A DNA stretch of 64,000 bases from Candidatus Pyrohabitans jungbluthii (GTDB lineage Archaea; Hydrothermarchaeota; Hydrothermarchaeia; Hydrothermarchaeales; BMS3B), in contig MTMD02000001.1 of NCBI GenBank assembly GCA_002010065.2, positions 77,692-141,691 of the forward strand, in the 5' to 3' direction. Shown here piece after piece: positions 8,660-16,790 of the stretch. How positions within the stretch are numbered: position 1 is the first letter of the stretch; each line of letters opens with the position of its first letter. Both the position numbers and the translations under genes were made by a program. The notes under the pieces are model-generated. The model was not told the origin of the DNA and searched no databases. It saw nothing but the letters and a program-made list of their open reading frames with translations.

Positions 8660-8977
8660 CTAAATAACAACCATCACCTCAAAATGCACTATGGTTACGA
8701 ATTCACTTTCGCTCAGCTTTCCGTAAATTCGGCGCAGCACTCTGAGAAGCTCCTCTCTGCTGGCGAAGCCGTCCCGCCTGGCGTCCTCATCTGTAAGCTC
8801 GGCAATGCGTTTCACCTCGCTCCCTAGCACCCTTGCCTTGGCGAAGGGCTTGTGATTCACTGTAAGCTCTACCACCTCCCCCTTAGCGTACCTTCGCTTT
8901 CCCTTCCTCACTGTCGTGCTCTTCCTGCCCCTGAGAATCAGCCCGACGTACTCAGGGTTGAAGTTTATTCTCCTCAT
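8660..8977 (-). CDS. ASCH/PUA-like domain protein
   Basis: A 105-residue protein of the ASCH type, a PUA-related fold thought to bind RNA or nucleotides. The family pattern is clear: FNPEYVGLILRGRKSTTVRK at the N-terminus, then RYAKGEVVELTVNHKPFAKA, LGSEVKRIAELTDEDARRDG and a C-terminal VTIVHFEVM strand. It starts 26 bases inside the end of tmcA, so the two are co-transcribed and translationally linked; a link to tRNA modification is inferred from that alone. Confidence 0.85.
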   Translation of the reverse strand: MRRINFNPEYVGLILRGRKSTTVRKGKRRYAKGEVVELTVNHKPFAKARVLGSEVKRIAELTDEDARRDGFASREELLRVLRRIYGKLSESEFVTIVHFEVMVVI

Positions 8978-11243
8978 ACCACACCCACACCTTTCTTATC
9001 GCCCTGGTGAGCGTGCCAAAGGCGTTGCCCAGCTCATCCCAGCCCTTGTGCTGAAGGCACTTTCCTATTACAACAAGCTCCTCTTCGGGCGTAAGCTCCG
9101 CTCTCCTTGCTCTTGAGAAGTGGTATCTCATCAGCGGCTTGGCGATGTCACCTATGCTCTCGTAATAGCTCAGGTTGGAGAAGTACTTCTCAAGTCTGGT
9201 TTTGGCTACGCGGTCTAAACTCGGGTCTGGCACCTTCGCATCTATCTTTAGGCTTCTAAGCATAAGCATCGCCACGCTCGTGTTGAGACTCCTCAGTTCG
9301 TCTGCCAAGTACTCTATCAGCCTCTTAACAAACTCCGCATTTATCTCCGCAACCCTCTTCTCAAGGCTGGAGGTAAGAGGTTTGATTACAACTAGGGTAT
9401 GCTCCCCGGAAATCTCATTTCTCTGCGCTGTTATGTGCACCGGCACAAAGGCATTGCGATCCCAGAAGCGCATAAGCTCAGCAGAAACCCCAAAACCAGC
9501 GGCAAGGTAGGCATCGCCCCTCTCCCTTGCCCACTTCTCCAGCTCACGCAGCGCAAAGCTTCCTATACCAAGGTTCATCGCCTTAGGGTGGGTGGCAATC
9601 CTCACTATGCGAAGCCCTCTCAGCTTTGGAAACTCCTCATCGCAGTAGTGCTTGAGTATCACATCGGGCACAATTTGACCCTTAGGTCTGTAACCCTGAG
9701 CCATCGCAGCAATTAGCTCATCCTCAATCTCGCCCTCCTCAGCCACGTGGAGCGAAGCCACCGTTTTCCCGTTCGCCACCACGCGAAAGGCGAAGTGCTT
9801 TGGAATGTCGCCGAGGATGAGCACATCTGAAGGCTTGTTGCGGTAGTGGGCGAGAATATATATCCCGAAGAACTCCCTCAGTAAGCGGTCGTTGGAGTAA
9901 AGCTCGTCCCTGTCGAGGGGCTCAAAGCTAAGCTCCCCAGCTTTAATTGCTTCAAGGTCTCCATCGGTAAGCTGCGCAGGCTTGGCGTCAAGCAAGAGCA
10001 CATCGTATAACCATGCTTCTACGGGGTCGCCAGCAGCATAGCGTATGGGCTCTGAGAGGTTCATCTTTACAACCTCGTACTCACCAGAGGACTCGAATTT
10101 TCTCAGAAAGCGTATGCTGAATCCTCTACCCGCGCCCTCGTAGCCATGAATGGTGCTGGAGAAGATTATGTAATCCGCCTCGCCTCTGGTTAGCTCCCAC
10201 AGTACCTCCACTGCAAGCGCAGCAGCCTCGTCCACAATTATGACATCTGCATAGTCCTTTTCTGTCAGCGCCCTGCGCGGCACCGCATATTCCACGCGGG
10301 CGTACCTGCTGTTTATCAGCGTTATAAGTTCGCCCTTTTTCCTCACAAAAAAATCCGTCATCCCCTGCCTTATCATCGCCTTCTTGAGAAAGAGGAAGTA
10401 GGTCTGCACTGCTCGCGGAGAGGGTGCCACCACGAGCACGCGAACAGCGCGCTTAAGCCTGCGGTTGAGCACAGAGATTAAGTAAGGCGTGAGTATACCC
10501 AGAAGCGCCGTCTTTCCCCTGCCTCTATCAGCAGTGATAACCGCTGCCTTCCGCTTGCCTGCGAGAAAGCCCTCAAACCGGCGAAGCACATCTACCTGGT
10601 CCTGGGTGGCGCACAGCTTATACAGCTTCTTCTTTATCTCACTCTCCTCAGGTAGCCTGAGCTTCTGCTTCTTCTCAGCGGTTTGCTTTAGGTCAAAGCC
10701 CTTGAGCACCTCTCCAGCGTCGCAGTCGAAGAAGATAGCTCCCGCTGCCTGCATGCTCTTCTCTATAAACCTGCGGTAAAAGCGGGGAACAACCTCGCTT
10801 CGCTGAGCTTCGCCAGCGAGGTCTTCATGGAGCCAGGATATTAAGCTGCGCCATGCTTCTGGCTGAGGCGAGAGGGCGAGGATTACTCCACCTTCGGCGA
10901 TGGTTTCAACAGCTATGCCAAGGTCATTGGGGTTGAATCCCTGCGTCAGGTCGATGAGCAGCGCTTCGTAGGTCTCGCCCAACACGCGCTGCGCCTCCCC
11001 GAAGGCTACGAATGCACCAGAGAAGCGCTTCTTTGCAGCGTCTATAAACTCTTCCTTACCTAATACGAGCAGCTTATCCTTCTTACCTGCAATTTTCCTC
11101 CATGCCTTCAAGACACGTGCAGCTAAGGCGAGCGTCTCCGTGTCCACCTCAGAGGTGCACAGGAACACAGCAAAGCGGTGGCGGTTGCGCAGCGAAATAT
11201 TGCTCGCCCGTTTCACCTCAGAAAGAAGAGCCTCCACCGACAT
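8952..11243 (-). CDS. tmcA: tRNA(Met) cytidine acetyltransferase TmcA / Kre33 family
   Basis: This enzyme uses ATP and acetyl-CoA to make N4-acetylcytidine in tRNA and, in some archaea, in many other RNAs. The 763 residues show the N-terminal TmcA_N region (about 1-190), an RNA-helicase-like module with Walker A in ADRGRGKTALLG (about residue 240) and Walker B VIIVDEAAA (about 335), then a GNAT domain with IATHPKAMNLGIGSFALREL (about 545), and a C-terminal tRNA-binding region. Length is standard. Start is the ATG reading MSVEALLSEVKRASNISLRN. Confidence 0.95.
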   Translation of the reverse strand: MSVEALLSEVKRASNISLRNRHRFAVFLCTSEVDTETLALAARVLKAWRKIAGKKDKLLVLGKEEFIDAAKKRFSGAFVAFGEAQRVLGETYEALLIDLTQGFNPNDLGIAVETIAEGGVILALSPQPEAWRSLISWLHEDLAGEAQRSEVVPRFYRRFIEKSMQAAGAIFFDCDAGEVLKGFDLKQTAEKKQKLRLPEESEIKKKLYKLCATQDQVDVLRRFEGFLAGKRKAAVITADRGRGKTALLGILTPYLISVLNRRLKRAVRVLVVAPSPRAVQTYFLFLKKAMIRQGMTDFFVRKKGELITLINSRYARVEYAVPRRALTEKDYADVIIVDEAAALAVEVLWELTRGEADYIIFSSTIHGYEGAGRGFSIRFLRKFESSGEYEVVKMNLSEPIRYAAGDPVEAWLYDVLLLDAKPAQLTDGDLEAIKAGELSFEPLDRDELYSNDRLLREFFGIYILAHYRNKPSDVLILGDIPKHFAFRVVANGKTVASLHVAEEGEIEDELIAAMAQGYRPKGQIVPDVILKHYCDEEFPKLRGLRIVRIATHPKAMNLGIGSFALRELEKWARERGDAYLAAGFGVSAELMRFWDRNAFVPVHITAQRNEISGEHTLVVIKPLTSSLEKRVAEINAEFVKRLIEYLADELRSLNTSVAMLMLRSLKIDAKVPDPSLDRVAKTRLEKYFSNLSYYESIGDIAKPLMRYHFSRARRAELTPEEELVVIGKCLQHKGWDELGNAFGTLTRAIRKVWVWYEENKLQP

Positions 11244-11285
11244 GATACCCCCATCTAATTGCTAAAATAACAACAAAAAGGCTCG

Positions 11286-12368
11286 CTACATCAGGAGGCT
11301 GAGGTACTCTTTAAGTAGCGACGGGTAAAGGCGTGGGTTGAATAGGATGTTGGTTATAAAGTAGCACTCATGAGTGCAGCAGCAGGCATTGCTCTTTATT
11401 TCAGCAACCACCCGCCTCGCGTCCTGCGATGCGAGTAGCTTATTTATGTCGTAGTCATACTCGCGCAGATTTCCCATCTTCTTCTCAAGAAGCTCACACG
11501 GGTAAACGTCGCCGGATTCTGTTACCACCAGGTTGAGCTTGCCAGCGTAGCACGGAATTAGCCTGCGCTTCTCCTTGGCGGTGCGATATATCAGCCTGCG
11601 CTGGAGAATGTCCTGTGCCGCCTTCAGCCTAGCCCCCGGGAAGCGGTACACCTTAGCCTTTCCAGAGCGCAGCTCCTGCTCCATCCTCTCAATAAGTTCG
11701 CGATAGCGTTCCATATCCACGCGTTTCATCTTCTCGCTCACGTCGCCGCGAATGAGCGAGAGGGTGTGGGTTTTTATGCTCTCCATGCGGGAGACGTACT
11801 CGAAGATCTCCTCTATTTTATCCTGGTTGGCGGAGCAGAACACGGTGTTTATGCCAAGCTCGAAGTTCGGGTACTTATCAAGCAGAGGCGAAAGCCTCTC
11901 GTATGTCTCAAGCACCTTCTCAAAGTTGCCCCTGACTCCGCGAATGGTGTCGTGGTCCTCGGCTATGCCGTCCAGGCTTAGTTTCACTGTTACTGTGCTC
12001 TTTCGGCAATGCTTCAGAATCTCTTCAGTCTTTTCTGCGATGCGTTGCGGAAGAAGCCCATTGGTGGGCAGGAGCATAATCACCGGCTTAGTGTGCCTGT
12101 AAAAAACCTTTGCAATCTCAACTATATCTTCGCGGAGGAACACCTCGCCACCCGAGAAAGCCAGCCAGAGAAGTTCAGGCATGCTGGAGGCGAAGCGCTC
12201 AATCTCTCCCAGAGAAAGCTCATCCTCTTGCACTCCTCTTTTCTCTTCATTTAGATAGAAGCAGAACCTGCAGGCGGAGTTGCACCGCCTGGTTACAAAG
12301 AAGGTAAGCTGCACAGGCTTATCCTTGATAAACACCTGCCTCACGTGGCGCAGCGGCGAGTACCTCAT
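11286..12368 (-). CDS. Radical SAM/SPASM-domain protein
   Basis: A 360-residue radical SAM enzyme of unknown substrate. The cluster motif is C29-x3-C33-x2-C36 in RRCNSACRFCFY, followed by LLWLAFSGGEVFLRED for SAM binding. The C-terminal SPASM-type cysteines appear in IPCYAGKLNLVVTESGDVYP-CELLEK and in SNACCCTHEC, enough for auxiliary Fe-S clusters. Its ATG overlaps the stop of the GT2 gene, so it works from the same transcript as a glycosyltransferase. It may modify a lipid, sugar or peptide; nothing in the sequence decides which. Confidence 0.85.
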   Translation of the reverse strand: MRYSPLRHVRQVFIKDKPVQLTFFVTRRCNSACRFCFYLNEEKRGVQEDELSLGEIERFASSMPELLWLAFSGGEVFLREDIVEIAKVFYRHTKPVIMLLPTNGLLPQRIAEKTEEILKHCRKSTVTVKLSLDGIAEDHDTIRGVRGNFEKVLETYERLSPLLDKYPNFELGINTVFCSANQDKIEEIFEYVSRMESIKTHTLSLIRGDVSEKMKRVDMERYRELIERMEQELRSGKAKVYRFPGARLKAAQDILQRRLIYRTAKEKRRLIPCYAGKLNLVVTESGDVYPCELLEKKMGNLREYDYDINKLLASQDARRVVAEIKSNACCCTHECYFITNILFNPRLYPSLLKEYLSLLM

Positions 12369-13369
12369 CGCAAAACCCCCAGCTTCGCTTTGAGTATGTA
12401 GAGTCCTGTGCCTAAAGCGGCGCCTATCGCTACTGCAACGGGGTAAACAAGGAAGAAGTAAGCCGTAGCAGCAATCGCGAAGCCTGCGCCTTTTGCATTA
12501 TAAAAGCTCCTTATGAGATTGCGGCTTACGTAGAGGTTGAGGAACTGCGGGAGAAGGGCAAGAGCTAGGGGAGTGCCAAAGAAAGCCCAGCTTAAGAGCA
12601 GCGCAAGGGTGGCAAAGAACATTGCCACGTTCACCTTGAGCTCCACCGATGCAGCGCCAGAATCAGCGAGCAGATCGCGATTGCGCAGGGAGTAGAGCGT
12701 CCAGTACATGCTCTTTCGCACAGCGTTTCTCAGGGATTTTAAAAGGTTGAAGTTGAAGATATGCCCCACCTGTATCCTGGGATCCAACCTGAGCCTGTAG
12801 CCAGCCCTTTTAAGTCTGTGGCTGAACTCCACATCTTCCACGCTGGTGGTGTGCCCCATGAGATTATCCCTTACAAAACCGCCAGAGCTTTTGAAAAGCT
12901 GCGCATCTATAGCCAGGCAGTGCGTTGCGAGGTAGTCCGCCTCCTCGCGCTTGGTCTCGCAGTAGTTGACGTAGACCGATTGAAAGGTGCTGAAGAACCC
13001 CTGGGAGAAAGGTGGTATCTTGGTGTAGGTGCCGCCCACTATGCGAGAGCCGTTGCTCATGGCACGATTCACAAGCTTCAGCGTGTCCCTTGCGAGCACA
13101 CAGTCCGCGTCTATGAAAAGCAGAACCTCGCCTTTGCTGTGCTCAGCGCCGACGTTTCGCGCCACGCTCGGGCCGAGCTGCCTCTCAAGCTTTATCAGCC
13201 TGCATGGATAGCGCTTTATAATCTCTACCGAGGCGTCTGTCGACGCGTCATCAACCACGATTACCTCGAAGTTGGAGTAATCAGAAGCAAATACGCTCTC
13301 AAGGCACGCTTCCAGCGTAGCAGAGCCATTTCTGTTTGGTATTATCACAGAGATGAACTTCTCCTTCAT
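12365..13369 (-). CDS. Family 2 glycosyltransferase with C-terminal membrane helices
   Basis: This transfers a sugar from an activated donor, probably at the inner face of the membrane. GT-A features are SVIIPNRNGSATLEACLESV, VIVVDDASTDASVEIIKRY and the metal-binding DxD in VLLFIDADCVLARDT; EDVEFSHRLKRAGYRL is the acceptor/catalytic region at about residue 195. The last 90 residues hold about three hydrophobic segments (NVAMFFATLALLLSWAFFG and others). Length 334. It overlaps the radical SAM gene by 4 bases and is divergent from the GT-C-like gene. Confidence 0.88.
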   Translation of the reverse strand: MKEKFISVIIPNRNGSATLEACLESVFASDYSNFEVIVVDDASTDASVEIIKRYPCRLIKLERQLGPSVARNVGAEHSKGEVLLFIDADCVLARDTLKLVNRAMSNGSRIVGGTYTKIPPFSQGFFSTFQSVYVNYCETKREEADYLATHCLAIDAQLFKSSGGFVRDNLMGHTTSVEDVEFSHRLKRAGYRLRLDPRIQVGHIFNFNLLKSLRNAVRKSMYWTLYSLRNRDLLADSGAASVELKVNVAMFFATLALLLSWAFFGTPLALALLPQFLNLYVSRNLIRSFYNAKGAGFAIAATAYFFLVYPVAVAIGAALGTGLYILKAKLGVLR

Positions 13370-13421
13370 TCATTTAAAAGCCACAGGTTAACCTGCCCTG
13401 CGATATTTGTAGGATGTTATC

Positions 13422-13433
13422 TATACTATATAG
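13422..13433 (+). promoter_or_regulatory. TATA box in the divergent GT2 / GT-C intergenic region
   Basis: TATACTATATAG lies so that transcription would start near 13453, just before the TTG start at 13459 and after the GAGAGAGGT site. It argues against the more upstream ATG at 13414 as the start. Confidence 0.5.
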
Positions 13434-13458
13434 GACAATCACGGAGAGAGGTTTTAAA

Positions 13459-15159
13459 TTGCAAACAGATGAGCTTAAAAGTAAGCTGCTGAGCACCCGA
13501 GGCATAGCTGTCGCCTCTCTGGTTATAACCCTCCTGCTCTTCCACTTCCGTAGCTATGATGACAATCGCACTACAAGCTGGCGCTGGGTTTTTGCCAGCG
13601 GCGACACCAGCTTTGCTGTGCTGCTTTGCCTCTTCGCCTTGGGCATTGCCTATATATTCTCCAAAATTGAAGTAAAGGAGCGCCACGAGGGGAAGGTACT
13701 CTTCGCCTTCGCCTTTATCTCAGGCGTCCTTTTTCTCCCAATACCAGAGATTATGATAGACACAGCGCGATACTTCACCTATGCCAAGTACGCCGAGCTT
13801 TATGGCTTGGGCTACTTTGTGAAGGAGTGGGGGTACGCGATAAAGCCCTGGACAGACCTGCCTCTGGTGCCCTTCATCTATGGCATAATTTTCCGCTTTC
13901 TGGGTGAGTCCAGGCTGTACATTCAGGTATTCAATCTGCTCCTCTTCTCGAGCAGTGTGCTGCTAACTATGAGAATTGGTGACGTGCTCTTTGGAAAAGG
14001 TACAGGCTTCTACGCCGGCTTGGCTCTGCTCGCCATGCCCTACTTTCTCATTCAGGTGCCCCAGATGATGGTAGACGTGGCAACGATGTTCTTCCTAACC
14101 TTGGCGGTTTACTCCACAATAAACGCACTGGAAAAGGGCACCCTCGCTGCGGCAGCATTTGCAGGAGTTGCGGTAGCTTTAGCCTTCTTCTCGAAGTACT
14201 CCACCTGGACAATGCTCTCCGTGCTAGCGGTGGTTTTTGTGATATATGCTAGAAAAAACATGGAGAAAGCGCTTAAAATATATACGATAATCGCTGCCCT
14301 TTCTGGCTTGCTAATCGCAGCGGTTATACTGCCAAAGCTTCCTGTGTTTGTAGAGCAAATCGAGCTCTTGAGGAGTTATCAAGCCCCAGGGCTGAGAAGG
14401 TGGAGTGAGAGCTACCTCTCGACCTTCTTCTTTCAGATTCACCCCTTTGTGAGCCTCGCCGCAATTTATGCCCTCTACCTGGCGGTAAAAGAAAGGCGTG
14501 GCGAAGTAGCCATAGCTTTGTGGCCTTTCTTACTGCTTTTTCTCCTGGATGTAAAGAGGATACGCTACACACTGCCCCTGTTCCCCATGCTGGCGCTGCT
14601 TGCGGGCTATGCAATAAGCAGGGTAAAAGACGCTGAGACAAGGAAATTTCTCGCCGGTTACGCAATGAGCTTTTCCATTCTCCTCGCCCTCTTCGCCTTT
14701 CTGCCATTCATTGAATCACTGAGCATTGTAAATCTTCGCGATGCTGGAGAGTTTCTCGACACCCTGAGCGTTGAAGAGGTTGAGGTCCATACGTGGGTAC
14801 CGCCAAAGACTAGCTACAACCCCAGCATAGCCGTTGCAATGCTTGACCTTTTTACGAGCAAAGAGATAATCTATAATCCTGATCCAATAATCCCGCCTGA
14901 GAAAGAAAAAATACTGCGCTCGCCCATAAGATTCACCTGGGAGTATGAGGTTCCCCCCTACTACAGGCGCAACTCCTCCGCAGAGGTCGTGGTTATAATT
15001 CAGAGGCAGTACAATGGCATGCCCGCATATCTTGAGCAGAGAGTTTCCAACCTGACCCTTCTCGCAAGATTCAACTCCACCATAGAGGGGCTATTCCGCT
15101 TCCGCACCCTCATAGATGTATATGGCCCTGCGCAGATTTCGCAGGTAGAGAAAAAATAG
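13459..15159 (+). CDS. Polytopic membrane glycosyltransferase-like protein (GT-C / ArnT-PMT type)
   Basis: A 566-residue membrane protein with roughly a dozen hydrophobic helices and a C-terminal extracellular region of about 150 residues. GT-C-like features are the first loop after helix 2-3 with acidic residues (PEIMIDTARYFTYAKYAELY), WTDLPLVPFIYGIIFRFLGE, and KRIRYTLPLFPMLALLAGYA, typical of dolichyl-phosphate-sugar-using transferases. I chose the TTG at 13459 because GAGAGAGGT lies 7 bases upstream and the TATA box fits; an ATG at 13414 is the alternative. Probably glycosylates lipid or protein outside the cell; substrate unknown. Confidence 0.75.
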   Translation: MQTDELKSKLLSTRGIAVASLVITLLLFHFRSYDDNRTTSWRWVFASGDTSFAVLLCLFALGIAYIFSKIEVKERHEGKVLFAFAFISGVLFLPIPEIMIDTARYFTYAKYAELYGLGYFVKEWGYAIKPWTDLPLVPFIYGIIFRFLGESRLYIQVFNLLLFSSSVLLTMRIGDVLFGKGTGFYAGLALLAMPYFLIQVPQMMVDVATMFFLTLAVYSTINALEKGTLAAAAFAGVAVALAFFSKYSTWTMLSVLAVVFVIYARKNMEKALKIYTIIAALSGLLIAAVILPKLPVFVEQIELLRSYQAPGLRRWSESYLSTFFFQIHPFVSLAAIYALYLAVKERRGEVAIALWPFLLLFLLDVKRIRYTLPLFPMLALLAGYAISRVKDAETRKFLAGYAMSFSILLALFAFLPFIESLSIVNLRDAGEFLDTLSVEEVEVHTWVPPKTSYNPSIAVAMLDLFTSKEIIYNPDPIIPPEKEKILRSPIRFTWEYEVPPYYRRNSSAEVVVIIQRQYNGMPAYLEQRVSNLTLLARFNSTIEGLFRFRTLIDVYGPAQISQVEKK

Positions 15160-15168
15160 GGGGAGAGA

Positions 15169-15357
15169 CTAAATCCTCCTGTTCAACTCCTCAAGCAGCT
15201 TCTCGAGGTCTAACCCGCGGTCCTCAGCAACCTCTCGCAGTGTGCGCTTCATCGTAGTAAAGTCGCACTCACAGATATTGTGCTCCAAGAGGTAATCCAC
15301 AGCTTCCGGATACTCCCTGAAAATCTGGGCTATTTTCATATCAGGCGTTATCGCCAT
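15169..15357 (-). CDS. DUF1858 domain protein
   Basis: A 62-residue helical protein: ITPDMKIAQIFREYPEAVDY, LLEHNICECDF and TLREVAEDRGLDLEKLLEEL match the DUF1858 fold, often fused to or beside hybrid-cluster, sulfur or redox proteins. It has two cysteines as CEC. The ATG at 15357 is preceded by GAGGT at 7 bases; longer reading upstream runs into the USP gene. It is last in the USP-cupredoxin-TusA-YedE group and may sense a redox or sulfur state, by context only. Confidence 0.83.
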   Translation of the reverse strand: MAITPDMKIAQIFREYPEAVDYLLEHNICECDFTTMKRTLREVAEDRGLDLEKLLEELNRRI

Positions 15358-15361
15358 GGCG

Positions 15362-15817
15362 CTACCTCGCCACAAGAACGCTGCACGGCGCGCGCTCCAC
15401 AACCTCCCTACCAACGCTGCCCATCAGCATAGTCCTGCGCTTTGAATGGGGCCCCACAACGATGATGTCAGCGCCCTCCTCTTCGGCGGTCTTTATTATC
15501 TCCTCCGCTGGGTGCCCTATCTTAACTATCTCCTTCGCCACAAGCACACTGCTCTCGAGGCAGGTCTTTGCCGTTTCAAGCACCTTTTTACCACTCTCGG
15601 TGAGAAGGTCTGCAAAGTTCTTACCTTCCTTCTTTAGACTCTCCAGCACCTCAGTAAACTCTGGTTTTCCCAGAAGCTCATAGTCATAAAGGTCACTGAG
15701 GTGAGCTACATATACAAGACAAAGCTCTGCGCCGAACTTCTCGGCAAGTTTCCCCCCCATGTTCAAAGCTTTAACGGAACTCTCGCTCCCATCAAAAGCA
15801 ACAAGCACTTTCTTCAT
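15362..15817 (-). CDS. Universal stress protein, UspA family
   Basis: A 151-residue single-domain USP. It opens MKKVLVAFDGSESSVKALNM and ends with the nucleotide-binding pattern IIVVGPHSKRRTMLMGSVGR followed by PCSVLVAR, the G-2x-G-9x-G-S/T signature in slightly altered form (P-H-S after the first Gly), so ATP binding is probable, not certain. It lies 4 bases before the DUF1858 gene. Confidence 0.93.
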   Translation of the reverse strand: MKKVLVAFDGSESSVKALNMGGKLAEKFGAELCLVYVAHLSDLYDYELLGKPEFTEVLESLKKEGKNFADLLTESGKKVLETAKTCLESSVLVAKEIVKIGHPAEEIIKTAEEEGADIIVVGPHSKRRTMLMGSVGREVVERAPCSVLVAR

Positions 15818-15835
15818 CTAAAATACACCTCCAAT

Positions 15836-15864
15836 ATAAAAAGACGTAGGGAAGTCCCTACGTC
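15836..15864 (-). terminator. Intrinsic-type hairpin with T-run after the cupredoxin gene
   Basis: On the minus strand a perfect 10-bp stem (GACGTAGGGA / TCCCTACGTC, 2-base loop) ends 9 bases after the cupredoxin stop and is followed by TTTTT. It has the shape of an intrinsic terminator and would separate the cupredoxin-TusA-YedE transcript from USP-DUF1858. Archaeal termination usually needs only the T-run, so the hairpin may instead protect the 3' end. Confidence 0.6.
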
Positions 15865-15872
15865 AGTAGCCT

Positions 15873-16526
15873 TCAATAGCCTGCACCGTAGCCAGCGGCT
15901 TCGCCATAGCCAAGCGCTTCTTCTCCGTAACCAGTGGCTTCACCGTAGCCTGCGCCCTCTTCAGCCGCTTGAGCGGGCTGAGCTTCTTCTGCCTTGGGCT
16001 TCACTATCAGCTTGCCTTCCATGCCCTTTTCTCTGTGCCCATTAACCGGGCAGTAGAAGGTGTATTCACCCGCTTTCTCAGCGACAAATTCCACCGTAAC
16101 CGATGCTCCTGGCTGTATCCCTGCCTGCATCTGTGCAGTTTCCTCGCCGTAGCCCGCGGCTTCACCGTAACCAGCGCCATATCCAGCGGCCTCGCCATAT
16201 CCCTCAGCAGCACCCTCCTCAGGCTTCACTGCATACACACCAAGCTCATCTATGGCAAAGTTGTGCACCTGCGAGCCAACGTTCTTGATGGTTATCCTAA
16301 CCACGTCTCCCTCGCTGACGGTTATGCTTGCTGGCTCAAATTTGAACTCCGACGCTTCGATGGTGAATTCCTTTGCTTCAGCGACGCCTTTTGCGGGCGC
16401 TGCCGCAGCAGGAGAGGGTTTTACATCCTCGAGACCTGCTGGTACGCCCGGAGAGAAGCTGTAGCCGACTATGAAGCTAAGCGCCATTGCGGTGACTATT
16501 GCAAGCACCGCTATATCGTCGCGCAT
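15873..16526 (-). CDS. Membrane-anchored cupredoxin with GYGEAA-type repeats
   Basis: A 217-residue exported protein: one N-terminal membrane helix (AVLAIVTAMALSFIVGYSF), then a plastocyanin-like domain. Putative type 1 copper ligands are the His in GSQVHNFAIDE and Cys, His and Met in FYCPVNGHREKGMEG. Between them lies a Gly-Tyr-rich insert of about six imperfect GYGEAA/GYGAGY units, repeated at the C-terminus where the protein ends YGEAAGYGAGY. Start: ATG preceded by GTGATC; a GTG three codons upstream is possible. It lies after tusA in the operon and is probably an extracellular electron carrier. The repeats are not part of known cupredoxins as far as I know. Confidence 0.82.
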   Translation of the reverse strand: MRDDIAVLAIVTAMALSFIVGYSFSPGVPAGLEDVKPSPAAAAPAKGVAEAKEFTIEASEFKFEPASITVSEGDVVRITIKNVGSQVHNFAIDELGVYAVKPEEGAAEGYGEAAGYGAGYGEAAGYGEETAQMQAGIQPGASVTVEFVAEKAGEYTFYCPVNGHREKGMEGKLIVKPKAEEAQPAQAAEEGAGYGEATGYGEEALGYGEAAGYGAGY

Positions 16527-16531
16527 TGCGA

Positions 16532-16786
16532 TCACGCCTTCTTTATCCTGTAGACAAATGTACCGCCGTCGGAGCGCTTCTCTATTATCTCATGCCCTTC
16601 CTTGTCGCAGAGCGCTGTAATACTCTCCTCTGAGGAGGGGTTGTCAAAGAGCACTTCAAGTACATCGCCGCTCTTCAGCTTCTGCAGCGTCTTCATTGTG
16701 TAGAGTTGGGGATGTGGACATACATAGCCCTTGACATCCAGCTGGTATACTCCATCTTCAAGCTTCTTAACTTTCACTTTCTGCAC
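16532..16786 (-). CDS. TusA-family sulfur carrier protein
   Basis: An 84-residue sulfur-relay protein. The catalytic cysteine is C23 in the CPxP motif (DVKGYVCPHPQLYTMKTLQK), followed by the family's L-K-SGDVLEVLFDNPSSEESI and a C-terminal VYRIKKA strand. It sits directly downstream (4 bases) of the YedE-type transporter, the usual TusA/YeeD-YeeE pairing for importing sulfur compounds such as thiosulfate and passing on sulfane sulfur. A copper-protein gene follows. Confidence 0.9.
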   Translation of the reverse strand: MQKVKVKKLEDGVYQLDVKGYVCPHPQLYTMKTLQKLKSGDVLEVLFDNPSSEESITALCDKEGHEIIEKRSDGGTFVYRIKKA

Positions 16787-16790
16787 CTCC

